A DNA stretch of 64,000 nucleotides from Aporrectodea caliginosa (lineage: Eukaryota; Annelida; Clitellata; Crassiclitellata; Lumbricidae): the NCBI GenBank assembly GCA_020284085.1, contig JACEVL010000292.1, positions 10,001-74,000 of the forward strand, read 5' to 3'. The first letter of the stretch is position 1, and each line of letters starts with the position of its first letter. Made by a program: the position numbers and the translations under genes. The notes below the pieces were generated by a model, which ran no database searches, was not told the DNA's origin, and was given only the letters and a program-made list of their open reading frames with translations. This document shows positions 20,632 through 30,727 of the stretch, one piece after another.

Positions 20632-20635
20632 TATT

Positions 20636-20653
20636 TGGCAGCAGCGGTAGGAT
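20636..20653 (+). promoter_or_regulatory. Primer-binding site (tRNA-Leu-like)
   Basis: TGGCAGCAGCGGTAGGATTC begins four bases after the 5' LTR. TGG is the complement of the tRNA CCA end, and the following bases resemble the complement of a tRNA-Leu acceptor/T-arm. The tRNA identity is an inference from memory of tRNA ends. Confidence 0.6.
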
Positions 20654-20750
20654 TCGAAACAACGTCTGGGATTCGAAACAACGTCGGAGATTCGAAACAA
20701 CGTCTGGGATTCGAAACAACGTCTGGGATTCGAAACAACGTCGACTGGTG
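20651..20750 (+). repeat. Five tandem 19-bp repeats derived from the primer-binding region
   Basis: GATTCGAAACAACGTCTGG is repeated five times with minor changes (TCTGG, TCGGA, TCGAC). The GATTCGAA part equals the distal end of the primer-binding site, so the repeat seems to have grown out of the tRNA-complementary sequence into the untranslated leader. Confidence 0.9.
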
Positions 20751-20910
20751 AATACGCATTCAAATCATTGGTAAATCTACGACAACGAAAGCCTCAACGA
20801 CAAAGGTATACAAGTTTGTTGTTATCAAACAAAGAACAATCCCCAATACTTCAAACACAAAAGAAAACTCGTGTTTTCCAGAAAGGACAGCACTGAAGTA
20901 AAGAAGTAAG

Positions 20911-23900
20911 ATGGAGAAATTAAGTGTCAAAAAACAAGCAGAACTGAAGAAGATGTCTTCTGAAAGATTAAAACAGCGCTTGTTGAAGGCTGGTTTTGAA
21001 GAAGAGAAACTGGAAGATATGTCACGTGAGGACATGCTAGAAGCGCTAGCTGAAGTCTGGCTTAAAGAAGAAGCAGAAGAAGAAGAAGGTGCTGTCGGCG
21101 GTGTTGTGGAAAAGGTTATTGAAAAACCGCCTGGACTTATGTCTATGGAGATGATGATGCAGTGGATGATGATGAAAGAAGAAAGAGAGGAGAAACGAAG
21201 ACAAGAAGAGAAAGAAAGAGAGGAGATACGAAGACAAGAAGAGAAAGAGAAAGAGGAGAAACGAAGACAAGAAGAGAAAGAGAAAGAGGAGAAACGGAGA
21301 CAAGAAGAGAAAGAAATGCGACAGGAAGAATTACGTCTTCAGAGAGAAAAGGAAGAGAAGGCAGAACGTCTTCAGAGAGAAAAAGAAGAGAAAGCAGAAA
21401 ATGTAAGACTGGAAGAATTACGTCTTCAAAGAGAGAAAGAAGAATTGCAAAGGCAGCAATTTGAAATTCAATTAGAGCAATTGAGAAAAGATAGAGAAGA
21501 TGCTGAAAGGAGAAGATTAGAGCAGATGATTGAATTTGAAAAGGCGCGGAAAAGTGACGAAGAGATACGTCAGCAACAGATTGAAGAGAAGAGACTACGT
21601 GAAGAAGAAAAGGAAAAAGTACGAATTTCAGAGTTGGAGCGAGCAGAAGAGGTTAGACAAGAAGAACTGAAATTACAGAAAGAAAGCATGGAGAAGGCGG
21701 AAGCGGAAAGACAAGAACGTTTAAAGTTGGAACAACAAAAAATAGCATTAAAAGAAGCACAACTCAAAGAGGAGAAGCGAAATAGAGAAGCTCAAGAGCA
21801 AAGAAGAGAAGAAGAACGAGAAGAACAGAAAAGGAAAAAGGAAGAAAGTGAAACGATGGTTTCGAAAATAAAGAAAATTGGTGATGCCATGAAACACGTG
21901 TTACCTAAAATGCCAAACGATATGATGGAGGTGCCATTATATTTCGAAACGGTTGAGAATGCGTTTCGTAGTTTCAACGTGCAAGAACAATTCTGGGTGA
22001 AGTTACTATTGCCATTGATGACTCCGAAAGCTAGAACTGTTCTAAACAGATTGTCATTCGCTGATTTAGACGATTATCAAGTCGTGAAACAGCACTTGTT
22101 AAAAGAATTCAAGTTGACACCGAGAGAGTACAGATCGAAGTTTATTGATGCGAAGAAGACAGCTGAAGAAACGTATACAATGTTTACAGCTAGGCTGAAG
22201 AACTTGCTGAACTATTATGTGAAAAGTCGCAAAGTGGATAAGAATTTTGAGAAACTGTTTGATTTGTTAGTGGCGGATAAGTTGAAAGAATCACTACCAC
22301 CAGGTCCACTACAGTTTGTATTGTCGAAGGAAGGAACTGATTGTTACGAAGCTAGTGTTGTGGCAGACCTAGCGGACATTCATGTTAATAATCGAATTGG
22401 TTTGGCAATTCCGAATAAGACAAGTTTTGGTTTTGTTCCTAATGGCAAAAGAAATCAACAGTTCACTCCAAATTTTGGTTTTCATTGGAAGAGCAATCAA
22501 GAAACAGGAAATCAGTTCAGAAGTACAGAAGTGAAACCAAATTATCCGGTTGTTCACGAGAATAGAGAGTCGATGATGACCAGACAACGTCCGGTATATA
22601 ACAAATCACCACCAAGGTTTGTCGCGAGAGAAGGCAATGCATCGTTTACTCCATATAAAAGAAAAGAAAGCATTGAACAACGAGGTGCAGTGGTGAAACG
22701 TTGTCACAACTGCGGATCAGACAGGCATTTGATGAAATTCTGTCCAGTTCCGGTTACAACCTCAAATTATGGAAAACAAGAACATTCGAGGGTGAATCGA
22801 ATTCAAGTGGTTGATAATTCTGAAAGTCAAGCCACAGAACATCAGAACAATGAAACTGAAGTAAAGTCAGTGATGAAATGTCACCTTTCACCTGATATTC
22901 AGAAAGAAATTCTATTGCACAATGGAATGCAGAAAGAAATGGTTGGAAGAGATGAAAGTACAGCATTGAAGAAAGTGTTATTGCAGTACGTCGAGGTAGA
23001 GATTCGTGGAACAGCAGGAAAAGAACCAATAAAAGTAAAAGCACTTATTGATTCTGGAGCAGAGGTTCCGGTGATTAGTGAAGAATTACTGGAAGGCATG
23101 CAGGTGGAGCAGATTGGAAAAGTGAACTTACAATGCGTGGCAGGAGATGCCATTCCTGCAAAGTTAGTGAAAGTTGATGTAAGGCTGTGTTGTAACGATG
23201 TGGAAGAAGAGGTAATTCCGCATAAAGTCAAATGTTCACTTACACCGTATGTGACATTGATGTGTGCTAGTATTGCAAAAATGGGAAGCACAGAAAGATT
23301 CTTGTTGCATCCAGAAATCATTGCAGAACTTAAAGCCGTGCCACAAGTGAAAATGATACAAGGAGATGTGCAAGCGAATGTAACGACGAGATTGCAGAGT
23401 CAGCGAAAGAAAGTGGTAGATGTGGAAGAGGAAAGTGAAACTGAAAGTTCAAGTGAAGAGGAAAACGAAAGCGATGATCAACAAAGTTTAATACAAGACG
23501 GTATAACAGCAGAGATGAGTGAACAAGAGATGGCTGCATGCGAGAATGGTAATCTAAATGAAACGAAAGAGGATAATGAATGTGATGTGGAGATAGGAGA
23601 TTTGTTTCAAGAAGATGAGAAAGATGAAGAACAACAGATGCAGATTGCAGACGCAAAGAAATTCGAAGAACAGCAGAGACAAGATGAATCATTGAAAGCA
23701 TGGTGGAATTTAGCGCCAGATAAAGAATCTGAATTCTGCGTGGTAAATGGCTTACTGTACAAGAGATATCGAATATTAGAGCAAACGATATATCAATTGG
23801 TGTTACCAAAAGAGCGACGAATGAAAGTGATGGAGTTGGCTCACGAATCAGTATTTGGAGGACATCTTGGAGAAGAGAAAACTAGAGAACGAATAAAGTT

Positions 23901-26385
23901 GTCTTTTACGTGGCCAAAGATGAGAAGAGATATAGTGAAATTTTGCAAATCATGTGAGAAATGTCAATTAAAGGCAAGAAGTTTGGTGATGGACAGGGTT
24001 CCTATCACTCCAATTCCAAGAGAAGATGTGGCGTTTAGAAGAATTACGGTGGATTGTGTAGGACCAATCGAGCCAGCATCTGCTGCAGGTCACAAGTACT
24101 GTTTATGTATTGTCGATTCTTGCACAAGATGGCCTACAGTGTTTCTGTTGAAATCATTAACTGCGAAAGCTGTGTGTGATGCTTTGATGGAGTTGTTTAT
24201 GAACGTTGGTGTACCTTCAGTGATCACAAGTGACCAAGGAACAAATTTTACTGCGAGTCTGACAAGAGAATTTCTGAATTTAATGGGGTGTAGTCCAAGA
24301 TTTGATACGCCAGGTCATCCAGAGGCAGCTGGATTAGTAGAAAGATGGAACCAAACATTCAAGAAAATGATCCATCATGTAATTGTTGACAATCCAAGGC
24401 AATGGCACAAAGTAATTCCGTTTACAGTGTGGGCATTACGAGAAGTACCGAATGCAACTACTGGAATTGCTCCTTATATGTTGGTGTATGGAAAGATTCC
24501 GCGTGGACCATTGGCAATTTTAAAAGAAAGTTGGACAAGAGAAATTAATTTACCACCTCATATTGGAATCCAACCAGAAAAGTACTTGAAAGACATGAAA
24601 GCAAATATGGAAAAAGCATTACTGTTTGCAGAATCATATTCACGAGAGAAGCAATTACAGTATACGAATCAATACAACAAAAGAGCGAAACATAAAGAAT
24701 TTGAACCGGGTGAAAAAGTCATTGTGTTATATCCGACTTCAACGAATAAACTGATTTCACGATGGCATGGTCCATGTACTGTCATACAACGAAGGTCAAA
24801 GTACTCTTATTTGATTGACATGGGTGACGATTGTCGAAAGATAATTCACGCAAATAAAATCAGAAAGTACATTACAAGAGCAATGAGTTGTGGATTAATC
24901 GTTGAAGAAGATGAAGACTTTGGTTCAGTGGTTGAGTTGTTGACGAAGAATGACTTGCAAGATGAAAAGAATTCACTGAATCTTGATCCTGATCAGATTA
25001 ACCATTTAACATTGACTCAACAAAAACAATTGCTGGAAGTACTAAACAAATATTCTGATCGATTTTCTGAAAAGCCTGGACTATGTACATTGGTTGAACA
25101 TGAAATTGAACTGAAACCGGAATTTCGTGAAAAAGAATTTATGGCTTACCGTATTCCACTCATCTATCGAGCAGAAGTTGAACGACAAATTAAAGAAATG
25201 CTTCAAGCCAACATTATAAAACCATCTTCGAGCAGAATGGCAAGTCCGTTGGTAATTGTTAAAAAGAAAGACGGTTCTCTGAGACTTGCCTGCGACTACA
25301 GATACATTAACTCGTTCACTGTGGATTGTAAATATCCGATGCCGATTGTAAAAGACGTGTTGCACAAAGTTGGAAAATCAAATGTGATCTCGATTTTTGA
25401 TTGTCGAAGTGCTTACTGGACTTGTCCTGTTAAGCAAACTGATCAATGGAAAACTGCTTTTGTTACTCACAATGGACTGTACGAGTTTACTCGTGTTCCT
25501 TTCGGAATGATCAACTCAGGAAGAACATTTGTTAAAGCAATTAACATGGTTTTACAGCCTATAAATGAATTTGCTGAGCCCTATGTAGATGACATTGCTG
25601 TGCATTCAGATGATTGGAAGATTCATTTACAGCATTTAGATGCATATTTAATGCAAATGAGACTGCATAACATTACTCTGAACTTAAAGAAATGTATCTT
25701 TGGTAAGAGTGAGGTAAAGTTTATCGGTCATGTGGTTGGTTCTGGAACGATTCAAATGAATCCAGATAGAATTGAAAGTTTAATTAATTTGAAAACCCCA
25801 GAAACGAAGAAACAAGTTAAGCAATTGCTGGGATTTTTTGGTTACTATAGACAGTTTATCAAAGATTTTGCACAGATTGCGAAGCCTCTATCTGATTTGA
25901 CAAGTAAACATGTTCCAGATAAGATTGATTGGACTGATAGACATCAACAGGCATTTAATTTACTTAAAGATGCTGTACGCTCTAAAGTTGTTTTATATGT
26001 TTTTGATGTTGGAAAACCTTTTAATTTGTACTGTGATAGCAGTGATTTTGCAGTAGGAGCTGTTTTAACACAGATGGATGATAAGGGAATAGAACGCCCT
26101 GTATCATTTATAAGTCAGAAATTGACTGACACTCAGAAGAGATGGGCAACTGTAGAGAAAGAAGCCTATGCTATTGTTTGGGCTCTAAATAAGTTGAAAG
26201 AGATAATAATTGGATCTAAAGTTCACATCTTTACCGATCACAATCCTTTAACTTATCTGACTGAATCTATGTCTAAGTCTGCTAAACTGGTGCGTTGGGC
26301 TTTAGCACTGCAAACTTTTGATGTAGAGGTTAATTATAAGAAAGGACGATTAAATGTTGTAGCAGATTGTTTATCTAGATTATAA
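20911..26385 (+). CDS. Gag-Pol polyprotein with integrase upstream of RT
   Basis: One 1,824-residue frame. Residues 1-60 form a helical start; about 85-320 are an extreme Glu/Arg/Lys coiled coil (EEKRRQEEKE repeats). A capsid-like helical domain follows at about 330-500; its end (LLVADKLKESLPPG) resembles SCAN domains. A zinc knuckle CHNCGSDRHLMKFC lies at 598-611, and an aspartic protease LIDSGAEV at 712-719. Integrase has the HHCC region at 978-1018 and D1048, D1108, E1144 with the expected spacing of 35. Reverse transcriptase carries YVDD at 1558-1561, and RNase H has D1709 and TDHNPL at 1775. Gag and Pol are fused without a frameshift or stop. The order PR-IN-RT-RH in a Ty3-type element defines Gmr1-like elements. 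All catalytic residues are present, so it may be functional. The first ATG after the leader repeats is the likely start. Confidence 0.95.
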   Translation: MEKLSVKKQAELKKMSSERLKQRLLKAGFEEEKLEDMSREDMLEALAEVWLKEEAEEEEGAVGGVVEKVIEKPPGLMSMEMMMQWMMMKEEREEKRRQEEKEREEIRRQEEKEKEEKRRQEEKEKEEKRRQEEKEMRQEELRLQREKEEKAERLQREKEEKAENVRLEELRLQREKEELQRQQFEIQLEQLRKDREDAERRRLEQMIEFEKARKSDEEIRQQQIEEKRLREEEKEKVRISELERAEEVRQEELKLQKESMEKAEAERQERLKLEQQKIALKEAQLKEEKRNREAQEQRREEEREEQKRKKEESETMVSKIKKIGDAMKHVLPKMPNDMMEVPLYFETVENAFRSFNVQEQFWVKLLLPLMTPKARTVLNRLSFADLDDYQVVKQHLLKEFKLTPREYRSKFIDAKKTAEETYTMFTARLKNLLNYYVKSRKVDKNFEKLFDLLVADKLKESLPPGPLQFVLSKEGTDCYEASVVADLADIHVNNRIGLAIPNKTSFGFVPNGKRNQQFTPNFGFHWKSNQETGNQFRSTEVKPNYPVVHENRESMMTRQRPVYNKSPPRFVAREGNASFTPYKRKESIEQRGAVVKRCHNCGSDRHLMKFCPVPVTTSNYGKQEHSRVNRIQVVDNSESQATEHQNNETEVKSVMKCHLSPDIQKEILLHNGMQKEMVGRDESTALKKVLLQYVEVEIRGTAGKEPIKVKALIDSGAEVPVISEELLEGMQVEQIGKVNLQCVAGDAIPAKLVKVDVRLCCNDVEEEVIPHKVKCSLTPYVTLMCASIAKMGSTERFLLHPEIIAELKAVPQVKMIQGDVQANVTTRLQSQRKKVVDVEEESETESSSEEENESDDQQSLIQDGITAEMSEQEMAACENGNLNETKEDNECDVEIGDLFQEDEKDEEQQMQIADAKKFEEQQRQDESLKAWWNLAPDKESEFCVVNGLLYKRYRILEQTIYQLVLPKERRMKVMELAHESVFGGHLGEEKTRERIKLSFTWPKMRRDIVKFCKSCEKCQLKARSLVMDRVPITPIPREDVAFRRITVDCVGPIEPASAAGHKYCLCIVDSCTRWPTVFLLKSLTAKAVCDALMELFMNVGVPSVITSDQGTNFTASLTREFLNLMGCSPRFDTPGHPEAAGLVERWNQTFKKMIHHVIVDNPRQWHKVIPFTVWALREVPNATTGIAPYMLVYGKIPRGPLAILKESWTREINLPPHIGIQPEKYLKDMKANMEKALLFAESYSREKQLQYTNQYNKRAKHKEFEPGEKVIVLYPTSTNKLISRWHGPCTVIQRRSKYSYLIDMGDDCRKIIHANKIRKYITRAMSCGLIVEEDEDFGSVVELLTKNDLQDEKNSLNLDPDQINHLTLTQQKQLLEVLNKYSDRFSEKPGLCTLVEHEIELKPEFREKEFMAYRIPLIYRAEVERQIKEMLQANIIKPSSSRMASPLVIVKKKDGSLRLACDYRYINSFTVDCKYPMPIVKDVLHKVGKSNVISIFDCRSAYWTCPVKQTDQWKTAFVTHNGLYEFTRVPFGMINSGRTFVKAINMVLQPINEFAEPYVDDIAVHSDDWKIHLQHLDAYLMQMRLHNITLNLKKCIFGKSEVKFIGHVVGSGTIQMNPDRIESLINLKTPETKKQVKQLLGFFGYYRQFIKDFAQIAKPLSDLTSKHVPDKIDWTDRHQQAFNLLKDAVRSKVVLYVFDVGKPFNLYCDSSDFAVGAVLTQMDDKGIERPVSFISQKLTDTQKRWATVEKEAYAIVWALNKLKEIIIGSKVHIFTDHNPLTYLTESMSKSAKLVRWALALQTFDVEVNYKKGRLNVVADCLSRL

Positions 26386-26480
26386 GATTGTTTATTTTAC
26401 TGTATTATATAGTATTAAGTTTATTGCATAATTTAGTACCTGATGATTTCGCAAATTTTTAAGTTTAATTTGCTCAATCC

Positions 26481-26497
26481 AAAGAAAGGGAAGGAGG
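26481..26497 (+). promoter_or_regulatory. Polypurine tract
   Basis: AAAGAAAGGGAAGGAGG ends three bases before the 3' LTR. It is the expected plus-strand primer for retroviral-type replication. Confidence 0.85.
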
Positions 26498-26500
26498 TAA

Positions 26501-26920
26501 TGTGAACAAGTGTTTTGCATATATAATGAGCACAGGTGTTCTTTAGGTTGATATATATATAATGTGTATCGATTGTTAAGCGTTTTAGTCTTAGGCCTTA
26601 GTTGCGCTGTCGGCTCGTGGGCGCTTGGCCTAAAGTAGCCTAAATATTGGCTGACGATAGATTCTCTACACGTGCAGTTAGCGCGCCAAACTTAGAAACT
26701 GCTGATGACAGTGAATTTGAACTATACAGTGTAGTACAGTTGTTTTAAGGCAAGAGTTGAGTTTGTTGTTATTAAACTGTGTTTGAAGAAAGAAAGAAAC
26801 ATTCAAAGAACTGTGTCAATTTAATTCTTAAACAGTTAGAAGTCGTTGAGCAATTTATATGTAGAGATAAGGAAAGTTCTTGAGGTAGGTCACAACTAAG
26901 AAAGAAAAGTGTTGGTGACA
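26501..26920 (+). repeat. 3' LTR
   Basis: 420 bp. I saw no difference from the 5' LTR; followed by the AGGGT target duplication. Confidence 0.97.
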
Positions 26921-26999
26921 AGGGTATTTTTCAAAATTATTTACGAAGGTTTTATATTTTTGCTATGAATTAGTAAGACAAAGCAGTTTCACAACTCAC

Positions 27000-27028
27000 C
27001 GTTGTCTTAGATGGCTGATGATCTGTTT
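27000..27028 (-). CDS. 29-nt micro-exon, paralogue of 2918-2946
   Basis: The minus strand has acceptor TTTAAACAG and donor ACG before GTGAGT. It reads (E)TDHQPSKTT. The flanking introns are homologous to those of 2918-2946 over about 250 bp. It accepts the phase-1 end of the exon at 27430-27786. Substitutions between the two copies leave the length and reading frame intact. Confidence 0.6.
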
Positions 27029-27429
27029 CTGTTTAAAATATAAAAAAATGTAAAGATGCTTTTCCAGAATGTCATAGGCTATGCTAAATTTACTGTTTAT
27101 TCACAAACCATACAAATTCCAGTAATCATTTTAATGACACTAACTAGCTGTTTGCATTATGACACTTCATCTTGCCCTTTACCGTGTCTCTCAAATGCTG
27201 AGCACTAAGTATTATGTGATTCAAGTGATTTCAAGTAATAAGTGATTTTGTACTTCATCAGGTGTCGCTCACTGATTACTTTTTCTTATTTTATGCTTTG
27301 AACGAGAGACTGAATTATTAGATTACTCAGTTTATTAATATGATTACGATTTCTATGCGTTACAATGACTAGAAACCTACAATATACAGCGAATCATTAT
27401 TATTAAATTAATTAGAAACAGGTATTGAC

Positions 27430-27786
27430 CTTTGAAATACGTTCGCATCTTCTGGAACTCTTCATAGGATACAGTAACTGCTGTCACTGTTACTTTCTGT
27501 GATCGAACCAATAAGCTATTGAAGCACAATTCAACGGAATCCTTGAGTCGTCCTGAGGTCAACGACTCGTGTAGTTGTTGTAGTTCTTCGATGATCTGAC
27601 AGTAGATGTAGAGAACGATGCTTTGACCTGTCTTAGCAGCAATTAGTTTTCCATATGCAAGTTCAAGTATTTTACTTGATTCGTCAATTGAAATGCCACT
27701 GAGAAGTTTTGCTATCTTTGTAACAATTTCGTTTTCGGGCTCGATGACATTCTCTCCGTCCAGATTAGCATGAACTCTTACCACAA
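27430..27786 (-). CDS. Unidentified helical exon
   Basis: A 357-nt minus-strand open stretch lies between acceptor TATTTATAG and a possible donor (CAAAG before GTCAAT); phase 1 in and out. It encodes VVRVHANLDGENVIEPENEI, an apparently all-helical region (KIAKLLSGISIDESSKIL, YCQIIEELQQLHESL), and ends VSYEEFQKMRTYFK. The phase fits the micro-exon 400 bp downstream. I recognise no family. It replaces the SH3 exon in this paralogue, so the two genes share the micro-exon but not the neighbouring domain. Confidence 0.5.
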
Positions 27787-27837
27787 CTATAAATATTCAT
27801 AAACAGATTATGACATTGACTTGGACGTTTTAATACC

Positions 27838-28118
27838 AATTCATCAAATCCAGCTTCTATTTACGCAAGTATTATTTTCCTCAAGGCAACTTCTAGTTTC
27901 ATAAGAAACTATTTTTCATCAATCTAACTTTTACTTTAAAAAATTATTTTCGTCAATTCAACTTCACTATTTAAGCAAATAATTATTTTCACCAATCCAG
28001 CTTCTATTTAAGCAAAAATTCTTCTCGTCAATTCGGCATCCTTTTAAGCAAAAATTCTTTTGGTTGATTTCAAACTTCTATTTAAACAATATTTCTTCTG
28101 AATCAATCCAGCTTCGAT
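27838..28118. repeat. TCATCAATCC minisatellite, array F
   Basis: About eight decayed units of the TCATCAATCCAGCTTCTATT family, spaced 33-42 bp. The array is interrupted at a TTAA inside a unit (GCTTCGATTTAA) by the piggyBac-like MITE at 28123. Its terminal inverted repeats were not recognised. Confidence 0.75.
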
Positions 28119-28122
28119 TTAA

Positions 28123-29303
28123 CCTTCGGAGGCCGAAGTGGGGTAGTCTGGACACGGAGGCCGAAGTGGGATAGTTTTCTACCCCAAAAGAAATATGTAA
28201 TATCTCAAGCTCACAGGTAAGCTACTAATGACAAATGAGGTGTCGATTCTAATATATCCAAAGGTCAAGGAATCGAACTATCGCATTGGCAATAGTGTGG
28301 GAATAATACTATCAAGATGGCGGCCAATATGGCCGCCGAAACTCAAAATGTGATGTATATCTAAGCATACATAAGCTACAATGACAAATAAAGTGTCCAT
28401 TGTGTGTAGTTTGCAGGTCAAGGAATCGAACTTTCACTGCAATGGCAATGGTGTGGAAAAAGTACTATCCAGATGTGGCGACCAATATGGCCGCCGAAAC
28501 ACAAAAATCTGCATATCTAAGCTCATAAGATGAGCTACAATGAAAAAATAAAGTATCCATTGTAGTACATTGAAGGTCAAGGAATCGAGAATTATCTCAC
28601 TTCAGCAATAGTGTTGGAATAGTGCTATTCCAAGAGGGCGGCCAATATGGCCGCTTAAATATGTAAATCTGGAGTTCAAATTTGGAAATCTACAATGACA
28701 GATGAAGTACCGAATTTTATATTTTCAGGGTCAAGAAATCGAACTATCGCAGTGGCAATAGTGTGAAAATGTTACTTTTCAAGATGGCGGCCAATATGGC
28801 CGCCAAAACAAAAATATGTATAACTCAGCTCATAGATAAGGTGCAATGACAAATGAAGTGTCGAATTTCATATTTTCAGTGTAAAAAAATCGATTTCTCG
28901 TAGTTATAATAGTGCAGGAATGTTACTATCCAAGATGGCGGCCGTGCCAAAACACAGAAATATGTATATCTCACATTAATGGCAGGCTACAATAAAACAA
29001 TTGAGCGTCGAAATTAGTATTTTCGGGTTCAAGGAATCGCTTTCTCGCAGCAATAGTGTGAAAATTTAAATTTTTAAGATGGCGGCCAATATGGCCGTCA
29101 AAAAAGTAGTAACGTCGCGGCCAAAGTGGGGTAGATTTCTACCCCATGACACTTTGAACTGAAATAACTTTCTCAGACAACACGACATGATGATCGTTTT
29201 GGTGTGGGAATATGTCAGGGGGTATTAACTTGTAAACATGTGGGACGTCAAGTTTTGACTACCTACAGTTACTCCACAATCAACATCCAAACACCTACGA
29301 AGG
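28123..29303. mobile_element. piggyBac-like MITE G1 (TTAA)
   Basis: TTAA at 28119-28122 and 29304-29307; inverted ends CCTTCGGAGG and CCTACGAAGG. Near both ends lies a palindromic word of the GTGGGGTAGA-TTTCTACCCC type. The right 190 bp are the inverse of 45184-45390 in element G2. The interior is six tandem units of about 150 bp, each with ATGGCGGCCAATATGGCCGC (near 28317, 28475, 28635, 28783, 28934 and 29080). Non-coding. Confidence 0.85.
28200..29100. repeat. Six tandem ~150-bp units inside MITE G1
   Basis: Each unit carries a GGTCAAGGAATCGAACTATC-like block, an AATAGTGTGG block and the GC palindrome GGCGGCCAATATGGCCGCC. Spacing ranges from 146 to 160 bp. Element G2 (45179-45934) holds fewer copies. 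Confidence 0.85.
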
Positions 29304-29307
29304 TTAA

Positions 29308-30045
29308 CTGCATTGCTCTGTCCTCTGTTTTCCCCAATTTATTATGCGATTCTGCTTAGAAGCGACTATCGACTAGAAAGTGATGCATTAGTACAACGGC
29401 ACTGTGAAAGTCTTCGGCTCATATTAAAATAAACCTTTCGGAGTTTATAAATTAAAATAAAAAATATTGGAGATAATAAATTTGGAATAATAAACTGCTG
29501 TACCCATCTATATCGTTATTTCAAGGGAATAGTCGAGACAGACCTGTGGAGAAGAAAAAATGGATCTGGAAATAACTCCAGAGAGAAACAGCCTATGTCA
29601 AATTGATCGAATTTGGCAACATTGCAATAATAGCCTAAGGGTTTAATAAAAAATGACACGCTGTCATGCAGCTTTACTTGTGGAAAGGTTGTAAGGAATA
29701 GGTGGTTGATTTGCCAGAAACAAAGGTTTTAAACACCCAGTGGCAAAATCTATTTTGCATCTTTGTTTGCTGAGTTGCAATCTGGACTTTGAATATAAAT
29801 TGCTAAGTCCATCATGAGGCAGAAGAACCTGTCAGATTCAAGAAATCACGTTGACCTAGTTCATAATTGGAACTGTTGTTCTGCTATCAAACACTGACAG
29901 ATTATGACAACTTTATGTTTGCGGTATATCTGGTTTTGAAGTCAGCAGGCTTTTAACACATCAAACATTCTCTGGGTAGCGTAGTTCTGCGTGCATCTTC
30001 TTATTTAAGATTATTGACTCTGCTCGGTCAGCTGAGGCGTTGGTT
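29308..30045. other. Unassigned sequence
   Basis: No exon, element end or repeat recognised. Frames are short on both strands. Confidence 0.3.
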
Positions 30046-30051
30046 TCATAA

Positions 30052-30726
30052 TTCAGCTGTCCCCCGGTCATTTCTCGAAAAACAATACCTAGTCCGATTA
30101 TGCTAAGTGTTGATATTGAAACGTTATTGATTGATCATTCACACTATACGATAGAGGGTCGTAGCGAAGGTGTGCCAGCGGTGACATGGCAGAGGGAGCA
30201 ACAACTCAAAAGAGGGACAAATTTCGAGACGGAAAGGAACGTTTTAATTACCAATCACTTGATCTTAAATATCCACCATAAATAAAATAAATGTAGCAAA
30301 ATTAAATAAAAATAAATCTGGCATAGACCGAAATGGACGCAGAAGCCAAATAGAGCGAACTGTTGTGATTGGTGAAAATTTACGCTGGAAAAAGGGCGCT
30401 TGCGATACTGCACTATGATTGGTGGAAAAGCGAGCGAAAAGAAAGCGGTTCTTTAGGCGCGTAGATTAGCCTATGAAACGAGGCGAGGCACTGAGAAGGG
30501 GCTCTTAGGTGATTTTGTATGTACCGCCCCTGCTTACTGAAAAGTGCATTGCTATTGAATGGACGTTAGCTAATTCGATCCAGATGAAACTGTAGGCTAC
30601 TTTTGGAAAAGACAGCCAACTTAATCAAACGGATATCATTGTTGACCTATCAATAACGATTCAATATCAACACTTAGCATAATCGGACTAGGTATTGCTT
30701 TTCGAGATATGACTGGGGACAGCTGA
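30052..30726. mobile_element. MITE with ~85-bp terminal inverted repeats
   Basis: TTCAGCTGTCCCCCGGTCAT at 30052 is inverted at 30726. The inverted match continues through CCTAGTCCGATTATGC, TAAGTGTTGATAT and AATCAATAACG to about 30135 and 30645. The 500-bp interior is non-coding. A target duplication could not be fixed, so the superfamily is unknown. Confidence 0.85.
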
Positions 30727-30727
30727 A

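Larger units (their letters stand above)
20212..26920 (+). mobile_element. Complete Gmr1-like Ty3/gypsy LTR retrotransposon
   Basis: Two 420-bp LTRs starting TGTGAACAAG and ending GTTGGTGACA flank one uninterrupted reading frame. A 5-bp target duplication AGGGT lies at 20207-20211 and 26921-26925. Read side by side, the LTRs show no difference, which implies a very recent insertion. A tRNA primer site follows the left LTR and a polypurine tract precedes the right one. The element interrupts host sequence paralogous to 2500-3060. The domain order (integrase before reverse transcriptase) is that of the Gmr1 group. Confidence 0.97.

Noticed and set aside
23330..23809. 159-codon Leu/Ser/His-rich minus-strand frame (and other long minus frames at 20760-23321)
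   Set aside because: Antisense shadows of the retrotransposon Gag-Pol.
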